From: JAMBLL01 sp964460075
GTDB lineage: Bacteria; Actinomycetota; Acidimicrobiia; Spongiisociales; UBA5794
DNA: 64,000 bases
Reading direction: 5' to 3'
NCBI GenBank assembly: GCA_964460075.1
Contig: CAYWPC010000008.1
Coordinates: forward strand, 1-64,000
This document shows, piece by piece, positions 44,287 through 51,840 of this stretch; within the stretch, counting starts at the first letter, position 1; every line of letters begins with the position of its first letter. Below the pieces are notes generated by a model. That model was not told the origin of the DNA and made no database searches. It saw only the letters and a program-made list of their open reading frames with translations. A program made the position numbers and the translations under genes.

Positions 44287-45525
44287 GTGACCCTCACCGA
44301 GACAGCTCTACAAACACGCCGTCGCCTCATCGGCATGCTCTTCGCAGGCGGGGCGCTGTCATCAACCGCCTACATGGGCGTCATCACCGTGTCGACCCTG
44401 ATCTCTGAACAGATCACAGGTTCGACACGGTTGTCCGGCATCCCAAGCACTCTTGGAACCATCGGCGTCGCCGCAGGTGCAGCCGCCCTCTCAGCGCTCA
44501 GCGTCCGTATCGGCAGGCGACCAACGTTCGCCGCGGGCTACGCGCTTGCAGGGATCGGATCTGTCCTCGCAGCGCTGTCGCTGACCCTCGCCAACTTCAC
44601 GCTCCTCCTGTTGGGAATGCTGCTGATCGGCTTCGGGCGGAGTGTCGGCCAACTCGCGCGGTTCGCATCGGGTGACCTACGCGGGCCGAGACACCGGGCA
44701 AGCGCTATCAGCCTCATCGTGTGGGCATCGACCATCGGGGCAGTAGTCGGTCCACTCCTCATCGGCCCAACAAGCAGATTTGCCTTCCTTGCAGGATTCG
44801 ATGAACTGCTCGGACCAGTAGCAATCGGCATCGTTGGCTTCGGGCTTGGGTCACTCTTGATGTTCGTCGGGCTTCGACCCGATCCTCTGACACTCGCCAT
44901 TGCAGATCAGCGCCAAGAAACTGACGCTGATCCGAGCCCGCTCACCCATACGCTCAGAATCCCAACCGTACGGCTGTCACTCGTTGCAATGATGACGAGC
45001 CAGTTTGTGATGTCCCTCATCATGGTGATGACACCGCTGTACATCCGGGCGAACGGCGGCAACCTCGCAACGGTGGGGTGGGTCATGATGGCGCACGCGG
45101 TCGGCATGTTCGCCATTGCGCCGATCACGGGCTACCTCGCCGACAGATTCGGGTCAAGGCGCCTCATCTGGGCGTCTGTGGTCACGCTGGGAGCCTCAGG
45201 GATCATCGCGGCTTCGGCGACCACGGCGCAGACGGCAACGCTGCTCGTCGGCTTGTTCATTCTCGGTGTTGGGTGGAATTTCGGCTTTGTCGCAGGGAGC
45301 ACACTGCTCCAGCACGGCCTACCGATCGCCGACCGACTCAAGATCCAGGGCTACGCAGACTCGATCACATGGATCAGTGGTGCCGCGGGCGCAGCCATGT
45401 CGGGCGTCATCGTGGCCGGTACCTCCTACACGATCCTTGCAATCGTCGGGGCCAGCGTCGCCTTGGCTCCGCTCGTTCCGCTCTACACAGCGCGATCCGC
45501 TGACCCCACGTCCTGGGCTGAGTAG
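44287..45525 (+). CDS. MFS transporter (first of tandem pair)
   Basis: 412 aa, twelve hydrophobic helices. MFS features include RIGRRPTFAAGYALAGIG after helix 2 and the loop YLADRFGSRRLIW between helices 8 and 9. It shares long stretches with the next gene, for example HRASAISLIVWASTIGAVVG, FDELLGP, LSLVAMMTSQ, GWNFGFVAGS and ISGAA, so the two are tandem duplicates. Substrate unknown, drug or metabolite efflux plausible. GTG start at 44287, 21 bases after the broken polymerase gene. Confidence 0.9.
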   Translation: MTLTETALQTRRRLIGMLFAGGALSSTAYMGVITVSTLISEQITGSTRLSGIPSTLGTIGVAAGAAALSALSVRIGRRPTFAAGYALAGIGSVLAALSLTLANFTLLLLGMLLIGFGRSVGQLARFASGDLRGPRHRASAISLIVWASTIGAVVGPLLIGPTSRFAFLAGFDELLGPVAIGIVGFGLGSLLMFVGLRPDPLTLAIADQRQETDADPSPLTHTLRIPTVRLSLVAMMTSQFVMSLIMVMTPLYIRANGGNLATVGWVMMAHAVGMFAIAPITGYLADRFGSRRLIWASVVTLGASGIIAASATTAQTATLLVGLFILGVGWNFGFVAGSTLLQHGLPIADRLKIQGYADSITWISGAAGAAMSGVIVAGTSYTILAIVGASVALAPLVPLYTARSADPTSWAE

Positions 45526-45553
45526 CGGCCTGGATACCTACCCTCGGTCCCTC

Positions 45554-46780
45554 ATGACCTTGACCGACCAGAATCAGCGCACCCGCAAGCGCCTCATCGG
45601 AACGCTATTCGCAGGCAATGCCATCATCTCGACGGCATACATCTGCATCGTGACGGTTTCCACGCTCATCTCGGTCGAGATAACAGGATCGATGGAGCTA
45701 TCCGGCCTACCCACAACGGTTGGAACCCTCGGTGTTGCAGGGGGTGCGGCGGTTTTGTCCGCACTGAGCATGCGCATCGGACGCCGCGTCTCGTTTGCAG
45801 CAGGCTATGCCCTCGCTGCCATCGGCGTCGTCCTCGCCGGTTTCTCTATCACGCAGAACAGCTTTACGCTCTTGCTCTTCGCCATGCTTGTGATCGGTTT
45901 CGGCCAGAGCGTTGGACAACTCGCGCGCTACGCGGCTGGCGACCTGAGTGACCCAGAGCACCGAGCGAGCGCCATCAGCCTCATCGTGTGGGCATCGACG
46001 ATCGGCGCGGTGGTCGGTCCACTCCTCATCGGCCCAACGAGCGGGTTCGCTTCAGCCGCAGGGTTCGATGAACTCCTCGGCCCCATCACCATCGGCGCCG
46101 TCGGATTCGGACTCGGTGCACTGCTCATGTTCGCTGCGCTGCGACCCGACCCTCTCAAGTTTGCAATCCTCACCGAGCACGCGGAACCGGACGAACCGCG
46201 AACCCCGCTGACCGTCCTCCTTGCATTCCCGACGGTGAAACTATCGCTCGTTGCAATGATGACGAGCCAGATCGTCATGTCACTCGTGTTGGTGATGACA
46301 CCGCTGTACATCTTGGCGAACGACGGCAACCTGGCCACTGTTGGCTGGGTGGTGATGGCACACTCTCTCGGCATGTTCGCGATCTCCCCCGTCACGGGAC
46401 GCCTCATCAACCGATTCGGGCCTAGACGCCTCATCGGCTTCGCCTCCGGCGCGTTGGCGACGGCTGGCCTGATCGTGTCAACAGCCACAACCGCGCAGGT
46501 GCCGATCCTGGTCGTGGGGTTGTTCCTGCTCGGCGCAGGATGGAACTTCGGGTTCGTTGCTGGAAGTGCGCTCCTTCAGGAAGGCCTTCCGATCCTCGAT
46601 CGCCTCAAGATCCAAGGGTTCGCCGATTCGAGCACCTGGATAAGCGGTGCGGCGGCAGCAGCCGTGTCCGGCCTCATTGGTGCCACTACATCCTTTGCAA
46701 CCCTGGCCCTCACTGCTTCGGTACTCGCCCTGGTTCCCGCGGCCTACTTGTATCGAACCCAGGCGACACACCGGAGATGA
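45554..46780 (+). CDS. MFS transporter (second of tandem pair)
   Basis: 408 aa, twelve helices, close paralog of the gene just upstream (28 bases apart, same strand). Conserved loop GRLINRFGPRRLIG and RIGRRVSFAAGYALAAIG. Differences cluster in helices 5-6 and the central loop (TEHAEPDEPRTPL here, ADQRQETDADPSP there). ATG at 45554 is chosen by alignment with the paralog's N-terminus (MTLT). The pair might form a heterodimer or show diverged substrate range (inference). Confidence 0.9.
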   Translation: MTLTDQNQRTRKRLIGTLFAGNAIISTAYICIVTVSTLISVEITGSMELSGLPTTVGTLGVAGGAAVLSALSMRIGRRVSFAAGYALAAIGVVLAGFSITQNSFTLLLFAMLVIGFGQSVGQLARYAAGDLSDPEHRASAISLIVWASTIGAVVGPLLIGPTSGFASAAGFDELLGPITIGAVGFGLGALLMFAALRPDPLKFAILTEHAEPDEPRTPLTVLLAFPTVKLSLVAMMTSQIVMSLVLVMTPLYILANDGNLATVGWVVMAHSLGMFAISPVTGRLINRFGPRRLIGFASGALATAGLIVSTATTAQVPILVVGLFLLGAGWNFGFVAGSALLQEGLPILDRLKIQGFADSSTWISGAAAAAVSGLIGATTSFATLALTASVLALVPAAYLYRTQATHRR

Positions 46781-46820
46781 GCACTCACGCTCTGTGACCC
46801 GATGCCGCAGAGATGGCGGG

Positions 46821-47424
46821 CTACGCGCCGAGAATCGAGCCGAATCCAGGCCCGTCGGGCCTATCGAGCTGTGCAAACGTGCAGTCCAAAGGATCCTTGT
46901 CCGGGCGCCATCGCTCGAATCTCGTCGCGTGTCGGAACCGATTGCCGGTCAACTGGTCGTACGAGATCTCGATAACGACACCTGCCTTGACCGGGAACCA
47001 CGAACGATCCTGCCCCTGACCACCACCCCCAGGCGTCTGGCGTAGGAAACCGCAACATGTTGCGGTTTCCTACGCCAGAGTCCAGATCGGTCAGGCCTGG
47101 TGAACCGTGACTGCATCGGCGACCGCTTTGGCAACCGTGAGGTAGACCCGGTAGCCACCAACTACGCACTCGACAGATCGTCGATGCTTGATCTTGAGCA
47201 TCTCACGCTTGCCTTCCACATACATGCCATCGCACCCAGCCGCCTCGAACTCGACGACCAGCACCTCTCCATCAATGACGGTGCCGGAAGGAACCGAAGC
47301 CGCCACCGGCAATCACCCGAAATCCGTCCCACCTCGGCTCGAATGCCCAGCCTTCTTCCGGCCAGGTCGTTCGAACCTTCGCCTCCATCGGAGAGATTGG
47401 AAGCTCGAACGGTATGTCGTGCAT
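46821..47424 (-). pseudogene. Remnant of ATP-dependent DNA ligase (LigC/LigD-type)
   Basis: Three recognisable pieces of an ATP-dependent ligase survive in order on the minus strand, in different frames. From the ATG at 47424: LPISPMEAK and GWAFEPRWDG, the motif I region, where the nucleophile Lys of EPKWDG is now Arg. From about 47300: PSGTVIDGEVLVVE joined directly to CDGMYVEGKREMLKIKHRRS and VECVVGGYRVY, so about 80 residues between motifs III and IV are deleted. Ending at the TAG at 46821: SWFPVKAGVVIEISYDQL, TGNRFRHATRFERWRPDKDP and CTFAQLDRP, the OB-fold end. A palindromic element (47015-47095) lies between the last two pieces. No ligase could be made. Confidence 0.85.
47015..47095 (-). 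repeat. Palindromic element copy 1 (inverted orientation)
   Basis: A perfect 44-bp palindrome at 47036-47079 with the central core CCGCAACATGTTGCGG and no loop. On the minus strand it is preceded by CCGATCTGGACTCT and followed by AGACGCCTGGGGG, the same flanks as copies 2 and 3. An outer inverted repeat CCTGACC (47015-47021) / GGTCAGG (47089-47095) takes the place of CCCCG/CGGGG in the other copies. The arms differ from copies 2 and 3 at several positions, each matched on the opposite arm. It lies inside the dead ligase gene. Confidence 0.9.
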
Positions 47425-47472
47425 CGCCTCACGTTACGGGCGTCGTACGCAATGGGATGTAGCCTCGGCTTC

Positions 47473-48561
47473 ATGACAACCCTGCTGACCATACGACCAC
47501 CGGAGGGTGACACCTATCGGATAGCGATCGATGGGTCCCGATTCGTAAGCACTGACGGTGCCATCGGCTCCGAAATCGACACATCCATGTGGTGGGCGCT
47601 CCCAGGCCTCGCCGACGCTCACGCACATCTAACGATGACGAACACGGATGACATCAAGGGAATCACCGAAGCCACGATGCGGTCGAATATCGGCGCGACA
47701 GCCTGGGCGCATGTCGAGAACGGTGTCTTGCTGATCCTCGACAAGGGAGGTGCTTCGGACCTTTCGCTCCTTTCGCTGGACCACGACGAGGACCTTCGAC
47801 CCTACGTTGAGGTTGCCGGCGCAATGATCCATCCATCGGACGGATACATGCCGGGTTTCGGTGAAGAAGTTGAGCCGGACGCCCTCGTCGAGTTCGTCCG
47901 TACCAAGGCCTCGACGCGCGGTGGCTGGGTCAAGATCGTCGGCGACTGGCCGCGCAAGGGGATCGGCCCGCTGAACAACTATCCGTTGGACATCCTCAGC
48001 GAGGCTGTCGATGTCGTACACGCTGCAGGCGCGAGAGTCGCCGTCCACACAATGGCAGCGTCGGCGTCCGAAGCGGTAGCAGCCGGCGCGGACTCGATCG
48101 AGCATGGCCCATTTCTTACGTCCGATGATCTTCGCACTCTGGCTGAGCGGGGCGGAGCCTGGGTTCCGACAGTCGTCAACATGCTGAAATTCATAGACAT
48201 CCTCGGCCCTGACTCGAGTGGTGGGCGAATGTTCCTCGATGGTCTCGACACGATGCGTCACAACCTGCCCCTTGCCGAGGAACTCGGCGTGACCGTGCTC
48301 GCGGGAACCGACATGGCCGTGCCGCAGGGCGACGTGGCAGTAGAGGCAATGCGGCTGAAGGAGTATGGCTTGTCCGACAGAGCAGCGACGAACGCCACCT
48401 CCACCAGTGCCTTCGACTATGTGGGTCGCTCTAACAGCATTCACCCTGGTGAGTCTGCCGATGTGGTGTTCTTCGAGGAGAACCCGTACGACAATGTGGC
48501 AACGCTGAGACGGCCGAAGCTCATCATCCATCGTGGACAGATCATCGGGTCGACGCCTTGA
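47473..48561 (+). CDS. Amidohydrolase family metal-dependent hydrolase
   Basis: 362 aa. Metal-site motifs of the superfamily in order: DAHAHL (first His pair), GGWVKIVGDW (the Lys usually carboxylated), VHTMA, SIEHG and AGTDM (the catalytic Asp), with the C-terminal small beta domain GESADVVFFEENPYDN. Resembles imidazolonepropionase/prolidase-like amidohydrolases; substrate unknown. ATG at 47473 is used; an ATG at 47452 is possible. The TTG start of the thioesterase gene overlaps its stop. Confidence 0.9.
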   Translation: MTTLLTIRPPEGDTYRIAIDGSRFVSTDGAIGSEIDTSMWWALPGLADAHAHLTMTNTDDIKGITEATMRSNIGATAWAHVENGVLLILDKGGASDLSLLSLDHDEDLRPYVEVAGAMIHPSDGYMPGFGEEVEPDALVEFVRTKASTRGGWVKIVGDWPRKGIGPLNNYPLDILSEAVDVVHAAGARVAVHTMAASASEAVAAGADSIEHGPFLTSDDLRTLAERGGAWVPTVVNMLKFIDILGPDSSGGRMFLDGLDTMRHNLPLAEELGVTVLAGTDMAVPQGDVAVEAMRLKEYGLSDRAATNATSTSAFDYVGRSNSIHPGESADVVFFEENPYDNVATLRRPKLIIHRGQIIGSTP

Positions 48562-49328
48562 AGTCGCTGTATACGATCGATGCAGAGCGATTCACACCGA
48601 CCGATCTCGTCACAGGCCCATGGGACATCGACTACTGCCACGGTGGCCCACCGTGTGCGCTCCTGACGCACGGCATCCACGCAGTGGGCCCCGACATGGG
48701 AATGGCACGAATCACCTTCGACATTGCACACCCGATTCCCAAACTGCCTGTCACGATCCGAACAGAGGTGATCAGAGGCGGCAAGCGGGTGCAACTCGTC
48801 AGGGGTGACCTCCTTGGTGACAACGGGGAGTCGTACCTCACAGCGCACGCCTGGCTGATGCGAATCGACCCTGATGCAGCGCCGGCGGTTCCCTACGACG
48901 GCCCACTCCCCCCACCTCCCGATTCCTGCCCTCAGTTCACCGTGCAGGTTCGTGACACGCCAGACATTTTCGACAGCATGGAGGGCAGGGCGGCAGCCGG
49001 CACGCCATTCGGTGGCAGTCCCGCCACGGCGTGGATACGGCAAATGGTCCCACTCGTCGACGAACTCGAAGTGAGTCGCTACAGCGCAGTGCCGTTCGCA
49101 GCGGACTCAGCAAACGGTATCTCCATGGTTGCGCCCTTCGGCGAACTGCTCGCGATCAACACCGATCTCACGATCTATTTCGCTCGCCCACCGCTCGGAG
49201 AGTGGATCGCGATTCAGGCCTCCACGATCTCTCAAGGATTGGGGCTAGGCATGACGGACTCCTTGGTATACGATACCTCAGGATTCGTAGGCAGGTCGAA
49301 CCAGTCGATCTACCTGGACGCCACGTGA
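48558..49328 (+). CDS. TesB-like acyl-CoA thioesterase family protein
   Basis: 256 aa double-hotdog protein. N-terminal half: PTDLVTGPWDIDYCHGGPPCALLTHGI, then FDIAHPIPKLPVTIRTEVIRGGKRVQLVRGDLL. C-terminal half: INTDLTIYFARPPLGEWIAIQAS and GLGLGMTDSLVYDTSGFVGRSNQSIYLD, which matches TesB-type ends. It would hydrolyse acyl-CoA. The start is a TTG overlapping the amidohydrolase TGA (TTGA), indicating translational coupling. Confidence 0.88.
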   Translation: MKSLYTIDAERFTPTDLVTGPWDIDYCHGGPPCALLTHGIHAVGPDMGMARITFDIAHPIPKLPVTIRTEVIRGGKRVQLVRGDLLGDNGESYLTAHAWLMRIDPDAAPAVPYDGPLPPPPDSCPQFTVQVRDTPDIFDSMEGRAAAGTPFGGSPATAWIRQMVPLVDELEVSRYSAVPFAADSANGISMVAPFGELLAINTDLTIYFARPPLGEWIAIQASTISQGLGLGMTDSLVYDTSGFVGRSNQSIYLDAT

Positions 49329-49459
49329 TTCTCGGGAACCGATGAGCCGTATTGAGCGTCTAGTACGTGTCCAGCCTAAAGGACCCACACCTTTGGGAGC
49401 ATCCGTGGAATCCCATGTCGGTGCCTCAAGGACCAGGACTATGTGAAGGAATTCACAAC

Positions 49460-50392
49460 ATGACAGCACGAACCGTATCATTTTCACCAACCGAGGTAGG
49501 CGACTCCCTGACGACCTACCTCACAGACATCGCAAACCACGAACTTCTCACCGCAGACGACGAAGTTGTGCTCGCTCAGGCAATCGAGACTGGCCGCGAA
49601 GCCGAGGAGAAACTCGAAGCTGGTGGCACAAGGGGTGCAGCGAAGGTCAAGCTGCATCGTGCAGCTCGTCAGGGCAAGGAAGCCAGAGATCGATTCGCCC
49701 AGGCGAACCTCAGACTCGTTGTCTCCCAGGCGAAGCGATATCGCAGCCAGTACGGCATCGAGTTCGTTGATCTCATCCAGGAGGGAAACCTCGGGCTCAT
49801 TCGCGCCGTCGAGAAGTTCGACTGGCGAAAGGGCTTCAAGTTCTCAACGTACGCCACGTGGTGGATCCGCCAGGCGATGCAGCGAGCCGTTGCCGAAAAG
49901 TCCCGCACCGTGCGGCTCCCTAACTCGCTCCATGACACGCTGCTGACGCTCAACGGCACCAGGAACCGCCTGCTCTCTGAACTCGGCCGTGAGCCGACGT
50001 CTGAGGAACTCGCGTACGAGTCAGGTCTCAGGCTGGACCAGGTGCTCGAGGCACAACTGGTTGCGGATTCAGTATCTCTCGAAGCGCCTGTCGGCGACGA
50101 TGGCGCAGTCCTCGGTGACTTTGTCGCACACGATGACGAGGATGACCCTGTACGCGAATCTGAGCGCGTGTCGACCATCGACGCGCTTCGCGAGGCGATC
50201 GACCGGCTCCCCGAACGCGAGGCCTACATTCTCGCCAAGCGTGTCGGATTCGATGACGGCCTCCCACGTACACACGAGGAGATCGGCAGGTTCCTCGATC
50301 TTGGCCCGACCAGGGTTCGATCACTCGAGAAGCAAGCCCTGTCACGCCTACGCCACCCGGCGTTCGGCCTTCGGCAGGAAGACGACTTCTAG
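49460..50392 (+). CDS. Group 2 sigma-70 factor (SigA/SigB/HrdB-like)
   Basis: 310 aa. Regions 1.2 to 4.2 are present: DSLTTYLTDIANHELLTADDEV (1.2), ANLRLVVSQAKRYRSQYGIEFVDLIQEGNLGLIRAVEKFDWRKGFKFSTYATWWIRQAM (2.1-2.4), region 3 (ELGREPTSEELAYESGL), and region 4 LPEREAYILAKRVGFDDG followed by THEEIGRFLDLGPTRVRSLEKQALSRLR. No long region 1.1, so a primary-like alternative sigma factor. ATG at 49460 with GAAGGA upstream. Followed by a strong terminator. Confidence 0.93.
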   Translation: MTARTVSFSPTEVGDSLTTYLTDIANHELLTADDEVVLAQAIETGREAEEKLEAGGTRGAAKVKLHRAARQGKEARDRFAQANLRLVVSQAKRYRSQYGIEFVDLIQEGNLGLIRAVEKFDWRKGFKFSTYATWWIRQAMQRAVAEKSRTVRLPNSLHDTLLTLNGTRNRLLSELGREPTSEELAYESGLRLDQVLEAQLVADSVSLEAPVGDDGAVLGDFVAHDDEDDPVRESERVSTIDALREAIDRLPEREAYILAKRVGFDDGLPRTHEEIGRFLDLGPTRVRSLEKQALSRLRHPAFGLRQEDDF

Positions 50393-50413
50393 GCCAAAGC
50401 ACAAATAACAGAC

Positions 50414-50446
50414 AAGAAGGGCCGTCTCACATCGACGGCCCTTCTT
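50414..50446 (+). terminator. Intrinsic terminator after the sigma factor gene
   Basis: A 12-bp perfect stem AAGAAGGGCCGT / ACGGCCCTTCTT with a 9-base loop begins 21 bases after the sigma factor stop. The 3' arm ends in CTTCTT, and a weak T-rich end follows. Symmetry and position make this a convincing terminator, possibly bidirectional. Confidence 0.85.
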
Positions 50447-50508
50447 CATGGCAACAGCAGCACTGCGGATCTCCGCTGGAATACCTGGCCGCAACACCGG
50501 CTAGAATC

Positions 50509-50524
50509 TTGAGCGTTCACTCAA
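50509..50524 (+). promoter_or_regulatory. TetR-type operator upstream of fadA
   Basis: TTGAGCGTTCACTCAA is a near-perfect 16-bp palindrome, 11-12 bases upstream of the fadA ATG. It matches the three copies between fadE and tetR (34025-34077) at TTGAG on the left and CTC on the right with the same spacing. Its position overlapping the likely promoter or leader suits repression. Confidence 0.68.
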
Positions 50525-50535
50525 GAATCGAGTTG

Positions 50536-51837
50536 ATGATGGCTTCTCCGAAAAAGCCGAGACGTGTTGCAATCGTCGACGGTCTCAGAACCCCATTCGC
50601 AAAGTCTGCTTCGGGACCGCTCAGCGGTCAGTCGACATTGGATCTGTCGAGCACCGTGGTGCGAGAACTGATCGCACGAAGCGGAATTGACGCTTCGACC
50701 GTCGACAGGCTCGTGTTCGGGTCCGTCGTCCAAGACGTCGACTCACCCAACGTTGCACGCGAGATCGTCCTCGCAGGCCCTCTGCCCGACACCGTAGACG
50801 CCTATTCGGTGACACGGGCTTGCGCCACATCGACGCAATCGTTCGTCGATGGCGCTCAAGCGATCCTGCTCGGTGACGCCGACATTGTGATCACCGGCGG
50901 GGCTGAGTCCCTGTCCAACCCACCGATCACGTACTCGGATGGGTTCACCGACGTTCTGCTCGAAGCGAACGCCGCTCGGGATCTCCCTGGAAAGGTTCGA
51001 GCCTTTGCACACCTCAGACCGAGAGACCTCGCTCCCCACACCCCAGCCATTGCAGAGCGATCCACGAATGAGACGATGGGCGACTCGGCTGAGAAGATGG
51101 CCAGGGAGAATGGCATCACCCGAATCGAGCAGGACACGTTCGCTCTTCGGTCTCATCGCAAGACAATCGAAGCATGGGAAGCGGGCATCTTCGACAACGA
51201 GGTCATGCCGTATCCGCTCCCTCCCCGCTTCAAGGACACCGTCGAGCAAGATACGATTCCCAGAGCCGACTCCACCTTGGAGAAGCTCTCAGGTCTCAAG
51301 CCCGTATTCGACCGAAGGTATGGATCGGTGACCGCCGGAAATTCGTCACCGCTGACCGACGGAGCTGCCGCCTTGCTCTTGATGGACGAGTCAGCGGCCA
51401 AGGCGCTGGGGTACGAACCGAAGGCGTATCTGGTGTCCTACGCCTTTGCGGCCCTTGACCCGAACTGGCAACTCCTCATGGGTCCGGCGCTTGCAACGCC
51501 GGTCGCACTCGATCGGGCGGGCATGACACTCGGCGATCTCGACCTCATCGACATGCACGAGGCGTTTGCCGCTCAGATCCTCTCCAATGTCCAGGCATTC
51601 GCCTCTGACTCGTTCGCCAGAGAGCGGCTCGGCAGGGACAAGGCCATCGGCGAGATCGACTACGAGAAGTTCAACATCTATGGCGGGTCGATCTCGATAG
51701 GACATCCGTTCGGTGCAACGGGGGCCAGACAGATCATGACGATGGCGAACGAACTCGACAGACGTGGAGGCGGAACAGCCCTTGTCACGCAATGTGCCGC
51801 AGGTGGCCTCGGTGCCTCGGTCATCCTGGAGAGGTAA
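50536..51837 (+). CDS. fadA: Acetyl-CoA acyltransferase (thiolase, FadA/FadI-type)
   Basis: 433 aa. Catalytic Cys96 in VTRACATSTQSF, the His of YGGSISIGHPFGATGARQ and the second Cys in VTQCAAGGLGASVIL make a complete thiolase active site. It cleaves 3-ketoacyl-CoA to acetyl-CoA in the last beta-oxidation step; the 430-residue length and DGLRTPFAKSASGPLSG start are like the FadI/trifunctional beta subunit group. Tandem ATGs at 50536 and 50539 begin the gene; the frame also opens at a TTG at 50509 inside the operator. The fadB ATG follows three bases after the stop, so the two subunits form an operon. Confidence 0.95.
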   Translation: MMASPKKPRRVAIVDGLRTPFAKSASGPLSGQSTLDLSSTVVRELIARSGIDASTVDRLVFGSVVQDVDSPNVAREIVLAGPLPDTVDAYSVTRACATSTQSFVDGAQAILLGDADIVITGGAESLSNPPITYSDGFTDVLLEANAARDLPGKVRAFAHLRPRDLAPHTPAIAERSTNETMGDSAEKMARENGITRIEQDTFALRSHRKTIEAWEAGIFDNEVMPYPLPPRFKDTVEQDTIPRADSTLEKLSGLKPVFDRRYGSVTAGNSSPLTDGAAALLLMDESAAKALGYEPKAYLVSYAFAALDPNWQLLMGPALATPVALDRAGMTLGDLDLIDMHEAFAAQILSNVQAFASDSFARERLGRDKAIGEIDYEKFNIYGGSISIGHPFGATGARQIMTMANELDRRGGGTALVTQCAAGGLGASVILER

Positions 51838-51840
51838 GAC

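Noticed and set aside
47036..47079. Palindromic elements as ordinary intrinsic terminators
   Set aside because: They have no loop and no T-run on either side, and one copy lies in a divergent promoter region where no terminator is needed.
47629..48531. 300-codon open frame antisense to the amidohydrolase
   Set aside because: The amidohydrolase strand carries all metal-site motifs; the antisense product is rich in Arg/His/Cys without structure.
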